A stretch of DNA of 64,000 nt from Chaenocephalus aceratus (lineage: Eukaryota > Chordata > Actinopteri > Perciformes > Channichthyidae). The stretch lies in NCBI GenBank assembly GCA_023974075.1, contig JAMFTG010000183.1:1-64000 (forward strand), given 5' to 3'. Below the pieces are notes generated by a model, which saw nothing but the letters and a program-made list of their open reading frames with translations, had not been told where the DNA came from and made no database searches. Position numbers and translations under genes: made by a program. Positions 37,612-49,305 of this stretch are shown one piece after another (positions within the stretch are counted from its first letter, which is position 1; each line of letters opens with the position of its first letter).

Positions 37612-37797
37612 TGTTGTCTATCCTATTAATTGGTGGTTTTACATATTTGTAGCGTTTATGATTTAAATTCTGAATACAGTTAAGATGTTTTGTTATTCTA
37701 TGTATCTATATCTTTTAATATGCGACTACTTCTAATCTGTTTTTTATTTTATATTTATTAAAGGCTCTGCTTGACTTTACAACAACTGTGTAACAAA

Positions 37798-37832
<35 letters not shown>

Positions 37833-39126
37833 CGTGTGTGTGTGTGTGCGCGTGTGTGTGTGTTGAATTTGAATTATAGGAATGAGGTATTTGCGGTCTA
37901 CTATGACAGAGAAGAGACTGTCAAGTTTGGCTGTAGGCCTACTCAGCATTGAATCAAAACGCACTAAAGCTGTTGATCTTAATCAGCGTTTTGCTGAACA
38001 AGATGGTAATCACCGCATTCAGCTGTAATAGGCATGCAGAGGCGCGGGAAGGTATTTTGAGTGTTGGTGGACTCTGTCACTACCCGATCTGCAGTGCGCA
38101 TGTGCGAGATGGTCCGCCATATTGGACAACTCCGTACGGCAACCCAAGTAGGACACTTGACACAATGGCTTTTTTTTCACAAAAAGAAAACTCGAGTGTG
38201 ATGAGTTATTGTTATTACAACGTGAATTCACTATTATTTAACAACTCTTTTTATAAAGTTATAAAGTACATTGTCGGAATAACAGAAGTTAAATCCATTC
38301 CTCATTTATTCTAATAATGTACTTAACGCCAATTAAAAGAACCCAATAAAAAGAGTTTCACATTCTAGCACAGTTTATTGCTCTTATACCTTGATTGTTG
38401 CCAACTACGATGCTCAACAGCTCGCTTAACGGAACTTTGACGCTGGCATCAGTTTTGTTTACCACCAATCACGGGAGTATTGTGTATAGAAAGTATTGAG
38501 TTATATTTATCGCGCTACCTAACATCCATGAAGGCAACATGACAGAGGGAGGCCTGTCACTCAGGAAGCCAAACTACTCTTTGCTAAGCCCCGCCCCCTC
38601 AAGCAACATCAGGGCCAAAAGTCTGAAAGCGAAAAAACGATCTGAAAGCGAAAAACGATCTGAAAGTGAAAAGCGATCTGAAACTTGAAAAAACAAGATT
38701 TGAAACAGAAAAAAATATTGTTTTGAATCTGAAAACGAAAAACTGCAACTGAAAAAATAAGGATTCAAATATCAAAATATGTAGCCTATAAAAGTGAAAT
38801 CTGAAAATAAATATTTTATTCCAAAAATTGCTGAACTGAATAAAAATAATATTCAACCTGAACAATTATTTCTAATACTTATTTTTATTTTGAATACATC
38901 ATTGTATTTTTCAAAGTTCAGGATAAAAACTTGAACTTTCAAATAAATTGTATTTTTTTGAATGATCAAAACTTATGACCCTGAAATAGCTCCATACTTT
39001 TAGAGCTCCTCTCATACACTTCAAAGGGTTTGACAAGCAAATGATACAAAGGTGAAAATAAAATTCATAAAATCATTCAAAAATACAATGAAATGGAAAA
39101 TAATGATAGAATTATACAAAGTACAA
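37612..39126. other. no gene; low-complexity sequence
   Basis: Contains (GT)n at about 37800-37862 and, from about 38620 to 38760, degenerate tandem copies of a ~17-bp word (TCTGAAAGCGAAAAACGA). I recognise no coding exon. Confidence 0.5.
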
Positions 39127-40490
39127 AATAATAATAATAATAATAATAATACATTGCATTTCAAAGCGCTTTTCCAGGTGCTCAAAGACGCTTTACAGTG
39201 GTGATAAAACATGATAAAATAGAATTTAAAAGTTATTAGAACAAGATAAAATAACATTTAAAAGTTATTAAAACAGCAATACAGCATAATTCACAGATTA
39301 AAAGCCAGTCTGAAGAGGTGTGTTTTGGTCAGTGTTTTGAAAGTGGGGGGGTCAGTGCAGTCTCTGATGTGTTGTGGGAGGGAGTTCCAGAGGGTGGGGG
39401 CAGCGATGGAGAAGGCTCTGTCCCCCCAGGTTCGGAGCTTGGTTTTCTTGGGGATAGAGAGGAGGTTCGCTTCTGATGAGCGAAGGCTGCGGGAAGGGGT
39501 GTAGTGGTGGATCAGGTCGGAGAGGTAGGGGGGAGCCTGGTTATTGAGAGCTTTGTGAGTTAGCAGAAGGATTTTGAAGTGTATTCGTTGACGAACAGGG
39601 AGCCAGTGCAGGTTTTGAAGGACGGGAGTGATGTGGTCTCTGGAGCGGGTGTGGGGTGAGGAGGCGGGCAGCGAAGTTCTGGATGTATTGTAGTTTATTT
39701 AAGATTTTGGATGATGAACCATACAGGATACTGTTGCAGTAGTCCAGTCTTGAAGTGACAAATGCGTGGATGAGGGTTTCAGCAGCCGGGAAGGTGAGTG
39801 AGGGATGGAGGCGGGCAATGTTTTTCAGATGGAAGAAGGCGGTCCTGGTGATGTGGTTTGTGTGTTTGTCAAATTTGAGCTGGCTGTCAAAGATTACTCC
39901 AAGGTTGCGAATGTGAGGAGAGGGGGTTAGAGTGGTGCTGTCAAGGGTGAGGTTGAAGTTCTGAGTGGTGTTGGTGCGGGATGGGGGTCCGATTATGATG
40001 ATATCAGATTTGTCGCTGTTCAGTTGAAGGTAGTTTGTTTGCATCCAGGATTTAATTTCTGAGAGACAGTTGGTGAGTGTGGAGTTTGTTGTGGCAGTGA
40101 TGGTTTTTGTGGAGATGTAGAGTTGGATGTCATCAGCGTAGCAGTGATACTGGAGGTTGTGGCGACGGATGATTTTTCCAAGGGGGAGTATATAGAGGAT
40201 GAAGAGGAGGGGACCAAGCACCGAACCCTGGGGGACGCCTTGGTTCAGAGGGGCAGTGGAGGAAGTGCAGTTATTGATGTGGATGAACTGGTGTCTGTTG
40301 GTGAGGTATGATTTCAACCAGGAGAGTGCAGTGTCAGTGATATTGAGGGATGATTCCAGGCGGGACAGCAGGATGGTGTGGTCGATGGTGTCGAACGCTG
40401 CTGTGAGGTCGAGGAGGATGAGGATGTTGAGATTGCCGGAGTCTGAGGAGAGGAGGAGGTCGTTAGTGATTCTGAGGAGGGCTGTCTCTG
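39127..40490 (-). mobile_element. 5'-truncated L2-clade LINE with (ATT)n tail
   Basis: Minus-strand RT followed by a 3' UTR that ends GAAATGCAATGTATTATT and about eight ATT units at 39127-39151. It is truncated at the 5' side at about 40490. The 3' end resembles that of the fragment at 50585 but differs from the GATT-tailed copy at 24-26 kb. Confidence 0.85.
39541..40490 (-). pseudogene. L2 reverse transcriptase, 5'-truncated
   Basis: One frame covers [58 protein letters not shown] (active site), LGVIFDSQLKF and HAFVTSRLDYCNSIL before the C-terminal text degenerates (SRPSKPALAPC..., probable frameshift near 39640). The RT core is well preserved, so this insertion is younger than the 24-kb copy. 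The endonuclease and ORF1 are missing. Confidence 0.9.
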
Positions 40491-41059
40491 ATAAAATAAC
40501 CAATGATGTATTTTATTTAAAATCATGGACACGTTCAGACCCTCTCAGATCCTCTGTCAGAAAGCAGCACGGCCAAAACACTACACTTAGTCTCTTTGGA
40601 TCACTTGCTGTCTCCTCTGGGTTCTGGTTCTGGGGTGTAGAACTGGAACCGAACGTGACGCAAACAGGGACCCCGGTCAGAGCGGTGCTTAGAGGGATCT
40701 TTAGGGTGGGGGCTGCCGTGGAGAAAGGGTGAGGAAACTCTGGAGGGGGGAGGTAGAGGCGTCCACATGTGGAAGGACGTTCAGGAGGTCAGCGCTCGAG
40801 AAACCTCCACAAACAAGCTATGTTTGCTGGGTCTTCAGGGGGGAGAGGGGAGGGGGGTCTGTGGAGGGTCTGAGGGTCCTCTGAGAGGAGAGGAAGGAAG
40901 GAGATGAGGAGGTGAGGAAGGGAGTGAGGAAGGAGGTTCAGTCTCCTGGATCACGTAGGAAGGGGTGTCTCCGTGATGGGGTCCTGTGGGGGGGGGGGGG
41001 GGGGGGTCCTGGGAAGGGGACACCTCGGAGGTACACCTTGAAGGAATCTGAGGCAACAC

Positions 41060-41060
<1 letters not shown>
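40491..41060. other. no gene; contains a ~17-bp G run
   Basis: GA/GGA-rich DNA with a homopolymer of about 17 G near 40988. No exon seen. Confidence 0.4.
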
Positions 41061-41420
<360 letters not shown>

Positions 41421-41892
41421 GAAGCCAGTCCCCACACGTGACTATGTAAACAGATAAAAACGACTTACTGTACATTCAACTATTGAATCAACTATTGAAT
41501 CAATCAGCTATATTAGGACATTGAGGCTATACATTTACAGTGGAGGAAACAAGTATTTAACCCCCTTCAGATTTTGTAAGTTCACCAACTTATTTTACAA
41601 CTAAAAGCTCTTTTCAATGAAGAGCAGGTTGTAACCGAGGCTCTGTGTCGGTCAGAGTCTGAGCGCTGCTGCTCCTCCTGGAATGAGTCAGTTTGATGAG
41701 CCCTCCCTCTTCTTCCTGCTCTCAGACACAGCCAGCAGCTCCACTCTGTACTTCCTGGTTCTTCCCCTTCAGATCCACACTGAGGAGGAGGGGTGTAACC
41801 AACATGTGGGTAAAGAACAAGAGCTGATAGGCCACATTCACCGCCCACACACCTGCTGTTCAGATAACCTGTCAGACTAGTTTCAGCTCTGA

Positions 41893-41902
41893 GGAAGTGA
41901 AA
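41893..41902 (+). promoter_or_regulatory. EICE-type ETS/IRF composite site just upstream of TRIM16/25-like gene
   Basis: GGAAGTGAAA matches the composite element GGAANNGAAA bound by PU.1/ETS with IRF4 or IRF8, 31 bp before the start codon. It fits expression in immune cells or interferon induction of a fish TRIM, but it may lie in the 5' UTR, and the truncated inverted copy lacks this region for comparison. Confidence 0.45.
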
Positions 41903-41932
41903 CTCACACACTCGCTGCTACTGAGAGGTGAA

Positions 41933-43589
41933 ATGGCGCAGAAAGGAGTTCAGCTGGAGCGGGAAACCTTCTCTTGTCCCATCTGTCTGGATCTACTGAA
42001 GGATCCGGTGACTATTCCCTGTGGACACAGCTACTGCATGGACTGTATTACACAGCACTGGGATGGAGAGCTAATCCACAGCTGCCCTCAGTGCAGGCAG
42101 AGCTTCACACCGAGGCCTGTCCTGCTGAAAAGCACCATGTTAGCAGCTTTAGTGGAGGAGCTGAAGAAGACTGGACTCCCAGCTGCTCCTGCTGATCACT
42201 GCTATGCTGGACCTGGAGACGTGGCCTGGTGATGTCTGCACTGGGAGGAAGCTGAGAGCCTGCAAGTCCTGCCTCGTGTGTGGGGCCTCTTACTGTGACA
42301 AACACCTCCAGGGTCATTATGAATTGCCTGTCTTTAAGAAACACAAGCTGGTGGAGCCCTCCAAGGAGCTCCAGGAGAACATCTGCTCTCGTCACGACGA
42401 GGTGAAGAAGCTGTTCTGCCGCACTGATCAGCAGAGTATCTGTTCTCTCTGCTCTGTGGACGAACACAAAGGCCACGACACGGTGTCGGCTGCAGCAGAG
42501 AGGAGGCAGAGAGAGCTGGAGGGGAGTCGACTCAACATCCAGCAGAGGATCCAGGACAGAGAGAAGGAGGTGAAGCTGCTTCAGCAGGAGGTGCAGGCCG
42601 TCAATGGCTCTGCTGACAAAGCAGTGGAGGACAGTGAGAAGACGTTCACTGAGCTGATCCGTCTCATGGCGAAGAGAAGCTCTGACGTGAAGCAGCAGCT
42701 CAGATCCCAGCAGGAGAGAGAAGTGAGTCGAGTCAGAGAGCTCCAGGAGAAGCTGGAGCAGGAGATCTCTGAGCTGAAGGGGAGAGACGCTGAGCTGGAG
42801 CTGCTGTCTCACACAGAGGACCACAACCAGCTTCTGCTCAGCTACCCCTCCTCACTGCCAGCCCCCCTCAGTGGAGCTACACACTCCTCCAGCACCAACA
42901 TCCGGCCTCTGAGCTACTTTGAGGATGCGACGGCGGCCCTGTCAGCAGTCAGAGACAAAATACAGGACGTCCTGAGAGAGGAATGGACAAACGTCTCACC
43001 GACTGAAGTGGAGGTTTTACAGTCAGCAGCAGAGCCCGCCTCCAGAGCTGGGTTCTTAACATATTCACAGGAGATCACTCTGGATCCAAACACAGCACAC
43101 ACACATCTGTTATTATCTGAGGGGAGCAGAAAAGCAACAAACATGAAACAACAACAGGCTTATTCTCGTCACCCAGACAGATTCACTGCATGTTCTCAGG
43201 TCCTGAGCAGAGAGAGTCTGACTGGCCGTTGTTACTGGGAGGTGGAGCGGAGAGGGGGAGGAGTTTATGTAGCAGTCGCATACAAGAATATCAGCAGAAC
43301 AGATTTGGGAAGTGGATTTGGACTCAATGACAACTCTTGGTCCTTAGTGTGTGACCAAAACCGTTATTCATTTCTTTACAACGGTATCCGCACTCGCGTC
43401 TCAGGTCCTCGGTCCTCCAGAGTAGGAGTGTACCTGGATCACAGAGCAGGTGTTCTGTCCTTCTACAGCGTCTCTGAAACCATGACTCTCCTCCACAGAG
43501 TGCAGACCACGTTCACTCAGCCGCTGCATGCTGGAGTTTGGCTTTGTTATGAATATGGAGACACTGCTGAGTTTTGTAAACTCAAATAG
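41933..43589 (+). CDS. TRIM16/TRIM25-like E3 ubiquitin ligase, single exon, with one frameshift
   Basis: The order of domains is RING ([10 protein letters not shown]...CGHSYCMDC...CPQCR, from about residue 14), B-box 1-like cluster (DVCTGRKLR...CLVCGASYC), B-box 2 ([20 protein letters not shown]...DEHKGH), a long coiled coil, and PRY-SPRY ([15 protein letters not shown]..., [11 protein letters not shown]) ending [10 protein letters not shown]. Full length is about 552 residues, usual for fish TRIM16/25-like genes. The frame is broken at 42228-42229: GCC TGG TGA is read where family members have Ala-Cys-Asp (GCC TGT GAT), so one G is extra. Downstream reading is intact for 460 codons. Either a single base error or a very recent pseudogene is possible; the former seems likelier. 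A truncated inverted duplicate lies at 11042-12711. Confidence 0.85.
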
Positions 43590-44710
43590 CCTGAAGTCCT
43601 TGGAGGAACTCTTCTACTTCTTAATCTCACCGTGTGTCCTTCAGAGCTGATTGTCCATGTCTTCACTGCAGAGATCAGCTGTCAATCAAACATGATGGGC
43701 GGGGCTTCAACATCTTCTCACGAGTTGTTCTGTAGATGTTGGACTTTCTTCCGGCTCCTTCCTGTGTCTGGTTAGCCATGGAGGCTGCCACTGCTCAGGA
43801 GGATCCTTGTTCACCTGAACTGATATATAAACTTTGCTCTAAATATGTGCTGGATATTTCTTTGATTCTTGTTGTTTTATTTTATTCCACTTTCTAAAAC
43901 AATAGAGACATTTATAATCACATGTATTCTTTTTGACGGATTAAATGTTATTGTTGCCCAAATTAACTACACATGAGTTCCAGATGGCTATCACACTTAT
44001 TTCATCATCACATGTTTATTTAAAATGATATTACTTCCTGTCATGATCATAATCAATAAGTACATCATTTATTATTCTCCTGTAAATAGCTTAGAGTCTT
44101 TGCTCGGGAAATACAATGTTATTGTTTTGCAGACTAATTGGTGTTGTTTGTTGTTGTTGTTGTTGTTGTTGTCCAAATAGAAAGTGGGTACTCTGATGTT
44201 TTATAGAACGTAACTTATGATAATAATCAATAAGGAATCATGTCTGACTCTGTTTGAAACAGCTGAGATGAAACACATGTATGGTGGAGAAAGTGAAACT
44301 GATCATAAAATCATTGAACACACTTTACTGATGGGATGTGTGATCAAATTAAATGTTTAGATCATTAATAAAGGTTTGTCTTTCAAAAACAAAACAGGAT
44401 GTTGTTCTTGTGTCCGAGGTGCCGTACGAAGCTGATGTCGAACATGTGGAAGTCTTTACTCATTCATTCACTATTTCCATGTTACGACTCTCTCCTCCTC
44501 AATAAGTGATCGGGGCGTCACTCCCCATCTTAACCATCACTTCGCTCTATTCTCACAAGCCTATCATAGCGCTCTGCTAACCCTTTAAATCTGCTCTCCC
44601 TCTGACAGCTGTCATTTCAGGTGACTCGACGCAACCCTCCTCGACCCCGTTTTCACCTCCTGTCCCTCTGAATCCAGGGTCAAGCTAAGCCCCTCCTCTT
44701 CAGACCGACC
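43590..44710 (+). repeat. 3' flank of the TRIM16/25-like gene, shared with the inverted copy
   Basis: Matches 9860-11041 in reverse, including the GTT repeat (44145-44172), an AATAAA-containing stretch (CATTAATAAAGG near 44366) that is a plausible poly(A) signal, and the TCGACGCAACCC region. No coding sequence. Confidence 0.85.
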
Positions 44711-44721
44711 CAACCATATAA

Positions 44722-44755
44722 ACAGTGTTATATATATATATATATATAACACTGT
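44722..44755. repeat. 34-bp AT palindrome
   Basis: ACAGTGTTAT at one end pairs with ATAACACTGT at the other, with TA repeats between, so the two halves are complementary throughout. A related AT patch sits at the equivalent place in the inverted copy (about 9829-9850). Confidence 0.8.
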
Positions 44756-45046
44756 ATATATACAGTGTTTATATATATAAGTTGTGTAAGCACCTTGCAG
44801 ATGACGAACGTGCAGCGGCACAGGTCACGCGCACCTGACATATAACGTATACCGTATAAATTGACCAATAAATGCAGCAGACAATGTTATTTAACCACAA
44901 TTACAATTTATTTTATTTCAACTATATTCCATTTATTATTATTATATATGTAATATTTTTCACTTTTCATTTTTGAAATGAGGGTGCATAACAACTCAAC
45001 TGAGGGTGCAATGCACCCTTATGCACCCCCGTAGAACCGGGCCTGA

Positions 45047-45511
45047 AGCTAAGCCACTCCCCTTCAGACCGAACCCAACTATCCATTCACCACCACCAAC
45101 CAGAGTCAAGTTAAGCCCCTCCCCTTCAGACCGACCCAACTATCCATTCACCACCACCAGAGTCAAGTTAAGCCCCTCCCCTTCACCGAACCCAACTATC
45201 CATTCACCACCACCAGGGTCAAGTTAAGCCCCTCCCCTTCAGACCGAACCCAACTATCCATGTCACCACCACCAGGGGTCAAGTTAGAGCCCCTCCCCTT
45301 CAGACCGACCCCAACTATCCATTCACCACCACCAGAGTCAAGTTAAGCCCCCTGCCCTTCAGACCGAACCCACTATCCATTCACCACCATCAGGGTCAAG
45401 TTAAGCCCCTCCCCTTCAGACCGACCCAACTATCCATTCACCACACCAGAGTCAAGTTAAGCCCCTCCCCTTCAGACCGACCTCAACTATCCATTCACCA
45501 CCACCAGAGAC
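45047..45511 (+). repeat. 58-bp minisatellite, first block (~8 units)
   Basis: The unit is 58 bp: AAGCCCCTCCCCTTCAGACC, then GAACCCAACTATCCATTCAC, then CACCACCAGAGTCAAGTT. Single-base indels and substitutions (GAG/GGG before TCAAG; GACCCAAC/GAACCCAAC) mark variant units. The preceding text at 45035-45046 (ACCGGGCCTG) looks like the end of a hAT element. Confidence 0.95.
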
Positions 45512-45515
45512 AAGA

Positions 45516-46557
45516 GGCTTGTTTGAGACACATTGCGGCTCGCCTCGAAAGTAGACGAGAGTAGCCGATCGCAGCCGGGGGAGGTCTCAAAAAGCTCGCC
45601 TGAAGTCGGACAGCTCGGAGACGGCTTCTTCATCTTCTTCTCTCGGTTTTTTGGCGTATTGCAAACAGGTTTAAGGTGCATACCGCCACCTCCGGAGTCG
45701 GCTTGACTTGGTTTGCATTTATAAAGAATGCACAAATGTGTTTAATCGTTAATGTCAGATATGTACTAAGTAAATACATTTGTTCCTGCTCAAGATTAGA
45801 TTCAACTTTATTGTTATTGCACATATTACAGGTACTGAGACAACGAAATGCAGTTTAGCTTCTAACCAGGTGCAACAAGCAGTGAAGTGGAAAGTAATGT
45901 ACACAATCTACAGAATAAAATATAGAATGAATTGAATGATGAATAAACAGTGGGGTATGAATACACTAGATATCAGCCTGTGAGCAGTATGAACAGTGTG
46001 TATGAATACACTAGATATCAGCCTGTGAGCAGTATGAACAGTGTGTATGAATACACTAGATATCAGCCTGTGAGCAGTATGAACAGTGTTTATGAATATG
46101 CTAAGATATATAAAGTATGAAAACGGTAAGCAGTATAGTATAACATATATAGATATTCATTTCATGATGATAAACATTGTGGAACAATGATGAAAAATGG
46201 GAATGGATGTGGCGACGTAAAACTGACACAAAACAACAACAAACTTTTGCCAGCCAATTGGAGAGTGTCATCAGCAGCACGTGGTAAAAACCACCAATGA
46301 GCGCTCAGCTAGAGATACCAGCGAGCCGTTTCCCATCAAGCATTTCGCTTCCGCAGCTCGTGGAGAGCAACTGCGCCAACTCGCCTCGCCTCGCTCTCAA
46401 GGCTGCGGGCGTCTTTGTCCCGCGAGATTTCAACGTCTCATGTGGGCGAGCCTGCAGAGCAAGTCGGACAAAATGACTAACCATCATGGAACGCACTAGC
46501 AAGACGTTGATCGCAACTGCGCAGGTCTGCGCAGGTCTTGCTTGTCTCAAACAAGCC
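45516..46557. mobile_element. 1042-bp TIR element inserted in the minisatellite
   Basis: Ends are exact 15-bp inverted repeats (GGCTTGTTTGAGACA at 45516-45530 and its complement at 46543-46557). The minisatellite continues on both sides. Inside are three tandem 45-bp units around GAATACACTAGATATCAGCC (about 45955-46098) and a repeat piece with TACTGAGACAACGAAATGCA. No transposase frame; no certain target duplication. Confidence 0.8.
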
Positions 46558-48118
46558 GTTAAGCCCCTGCCATTCAGACCGAACCCAACTATCCATTCAC
46601 CACCACCAGGATCAGGTTAAGCCCCTCCCCTTCAGACCGAACCCAACTATCCATTCACCACCACCAGAGTCAAGTTAAGCCCCTCACCTTCAGACCGAAC
46701 CCAACTATCCATTCACCACCACCAGGATCAGGTTAAGCCCCTCCCCTTCAGACCGAACCCAACTATCCATTCACCACCACCAGAGTCAAGTTAAGCCCCT
46801 CCCCTTCAGACCGAACCCAACTATCCATTCACCACCACCAGGGTCAAGCTAAGCCACTCCCCTTCAGACCGAACCCAACTATCCATTCACCACCACCAGA
46901 GTCAAGTTAAGCCCCTCCCCTTCAGACCGAACCCAACTATCCATACACCACCACCAGGGTCAAGTTAAGCCCCTCCCCTTCAGACCGAACCCAACTATCC
47001 ATTCACCACCACCAGGGTAAAGTTAAGCCCCTCCCCTTCAGACTGAACCCAACTATCCATTCACCACCACCAGGGTCAAGTTAAGCCCCTCCCCTTCAGA
47101 CCGAACCCAACTATCCATTCACCACCACCAGAGTCAAGTTAAGCCCCTCCCCTTCAGACCGAACCCAACTATCCATTCACCACCACCAGAGTCAAGTTAA
47201 GCCCCTCCCCTTCAGACCGAACCCAACTATCCATTCACCACCACCAGGGTCAAGTTAAGCCCCTCCCCTTCAGACCGAACCCAACTATCCATTCACCACC
47301 ACCAGGGTCAAGTTAAGCCCCTCCCCTTCAGACCGACCCCAACTATCCATTCACCACCACCAGCGTCAAGTTAAGCCCCTCCCCTTCAGACCGAACCCAA
47401 CTATCCATTCACCACCACCAGGGTCAGGTTAAGCCCTCTCCTTCAGACCGAACCCAACTATCCATTCACCACCACCAGAGTCAAGTTAAGCCCCTCCCCT
47501 TCAGACCGAACCCAACTATCCATTCACCACCACCAGAGTCAAGTTAAGCCCCTCCCCTTCAGACCGAACCCAACTATCCATTCACCACCACCAGGGTCAA
47601 GTTAAGCCCCTCCCCTTCAGACCGACCTCAACTATCCATTCACCACCACCAGAGTCAAGTTAAGCCCCTGCCCTTCAGACCGAACCCAACTATCCATTCA
47701 CCACCACCAGAGTCAAGTTAAGCCCCTCCCCTTCAGACCGAACCCAACTATCCATTCACCACCACCAGAGTCAAGTTAAGCCCCTCCCCTTCAGACCGAA
47801 CCCAACTATCCATTCACCACCACCAGGGTCAAGTTAAGCCCCTGCCCTTCAGACCGAACCCAACTATCCATTCACCACCACCAGGGTCAAGTTAAGCCCC
47901 TCCCCTTCAGACCGACCCCAACTATCCATTCACCACCACCAGAGTCAAGTTAAGCCCCTCCCCTTCAGACCGAACCCAACTATCCATTCACCACCACCAG
48001 GGTCAAGTTAAGCCACTCCCCTTCAGACCGAACCCAACTATCCATTCACCACCACCAGAGTCAAGTTAAGCCCCTCCCCTTCAGACCGAACCCAACTATC
48101 CATTCACCACCACCAGTG
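46558..48118 (+). repeat. 58-bp minisatellite, second block (~27 units)
   Basis: The same 58-bp unit repeated head to tail with very low divergence. Two main variants (ending AGAGTCAAGTT or AGGGTCAAGTT) alternate irregularly. It encodes nothing convincing. Confidence 0.97.
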
Positions 48119-48306
48119 TCTAGACCCCGGGGGGGGATGCACGCTCCTGCACAACGGGGCCTAATCGGCGAAACCGTGCCGCGCCACACTAATTGCGCCA
48201 CATAAGCGCATATAGGTGCGCCGCATTTTCGGCTCAGTTGAGGCCCCCTCCGCAAGGTGAGGCCCCACGCAGTCTGCATGATCGGCCTGTAGGGAGGGAC
48301 GGCCCT
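48119..48306. mobile_element. hAT terminal fragment (CAGGGCCGTCCCTCC end)
   Basis: The right end is the complement of CAGGGCCGTCCCTCCCTACA, the same terminus as at 21354. The left end is replaced by the minisatellite, so this is a solo end. Confidence 0.5.
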
Positions 48307-49030
48307 GCTTAGCTGGCCTTAACGTGTAAAGTTATACAAGCATTTGTACCAGTGCTTTTCACAAGTAGACTCTTGCAGGCCAGAGTAGCTGGAGTGAGTC
48401 AACAACAACAAAAAGACATCTGAGAAGTGATCAGGATGAACAGATAGAGGAAAAGGAAAAGAGAGTTCACTGAAGACACCAGGAGGGTCAGAGCAGGGGA
48501 AAGCCAGGAAGACATTAGTAAAGAAGAAGAAGAAATGTATGTGAGGAATAAAGTGTCAGAAAGAGGGACAGAGGCAGGGATCAGGAGGCAGATGAGACTC
48601 CAGCTGGACCACATGGTATGTTTTTATTCTCCATATATATTCCATTACAGCAGCTCAATCTAGCAGCTCTTAGTAATGAATATTGAAATGTGTTGTGCAC
48701 AGGTCACCTTTAGCTTTCTTAAGAGATGGGTGATGTCATTTGTGTACTTCATTATAACTAAGTACTTTTACTGTACAGTAAACAGAATTATAGGGTATCA
48801 TGAGTATTTTCTGCTGTTTTATACTATATTTGAGTTTGTTGGTCTGAACACCTTGTTTCTCTTGTGCATTAAGAACACTTGTGTTAGGGCATGATTTAAC
48901 AATAAATACTATACAGTATAAAATACCACGTAGGCCTACTGTCCGCCCTCCCATGCCACCCTGAGCTCTTGCCACCCCATGTAAAATGTTCTAGAACCGC
49001 CAATATAAGTGGATCATAGTGGATGATATT
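48307..49030. other. no gene recognised between repeat block and ercc4 promoter
   Basis: A 150-bp GA-rich stretch (48400-48610) reads as charged text in one frame, but it has no supporting splice sites or family match. Confidence 0.4.
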
Positions 49031-49081
49031 GGATGATAGCAGATGTGATCCATACCGTATGGATCACATCTGCTATCATCC
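49031..49081. repeat. perfect 51-bp palindrome upstream of ercc4
   Basis: Two exact 25-base arms (left begins GGATGATAGCAGATGTGATC, right is its complement) are separated by a single C at 49056. It can form a hairpin or cruciform about 225 bp before the ercc4 start codon. It may be a tiny MITE or a replication-generated foldback. Confidence 0.92.
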
Positions 49082-49144
49082 TCCATGTCACTAGATGACG
49101 CTCTCGATCCTCAATGTGAAGCCGTCACGCTCTCTTGGTTTACT

Positions 49145-49160
49145 GTCACATGACCGGAAG
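49145..49160 (+). promoter_or_regulatory. ercc4: E-box plus ETS motif in the ercc4 promoter region
   Basis: GTCACATGAC (USF/TFE-like E-box) overlaps CCGGAAG (ETS/GABP core), about 150 bp before the start codon. This is a common arrangement in housekeeping promoters. Motif matching only. Confidence 0.45.
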
Positions 49161-49305
49161 CGCATTTTCAAAACAAAGGACCACAGATTCCAGCAGCACA
49201 CTAGCAGCTGTCTCACTATGACTTCTGTTGCTTTTAGCTGACATTTGTCACCGTAACTAACAGAAACCTTGTAGTTGTTGTTGTTGGTGTTTTATTCCCT
49301 CCAAC

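Noticed and set aside
45006..45227. Pro/Ser-rich open frame over the minisatellite
   Set aside because: It is tandem-repeat translation, broken by unit-length indels.
45047..48118. Regular repeats resembling a CRISPR array
   Set aside because: Units are contiguous 58-bp tandem copies without unique spacers, in a vertebrate genome: a minisatellite.
48400..48610. Charged Lys/Glu/Arg-rich reading across a GA-rich stretch
   Set aside because: It looks like a coding exon of a coiled coil, but there are no matching splice partners or family match; composition alone explains it.
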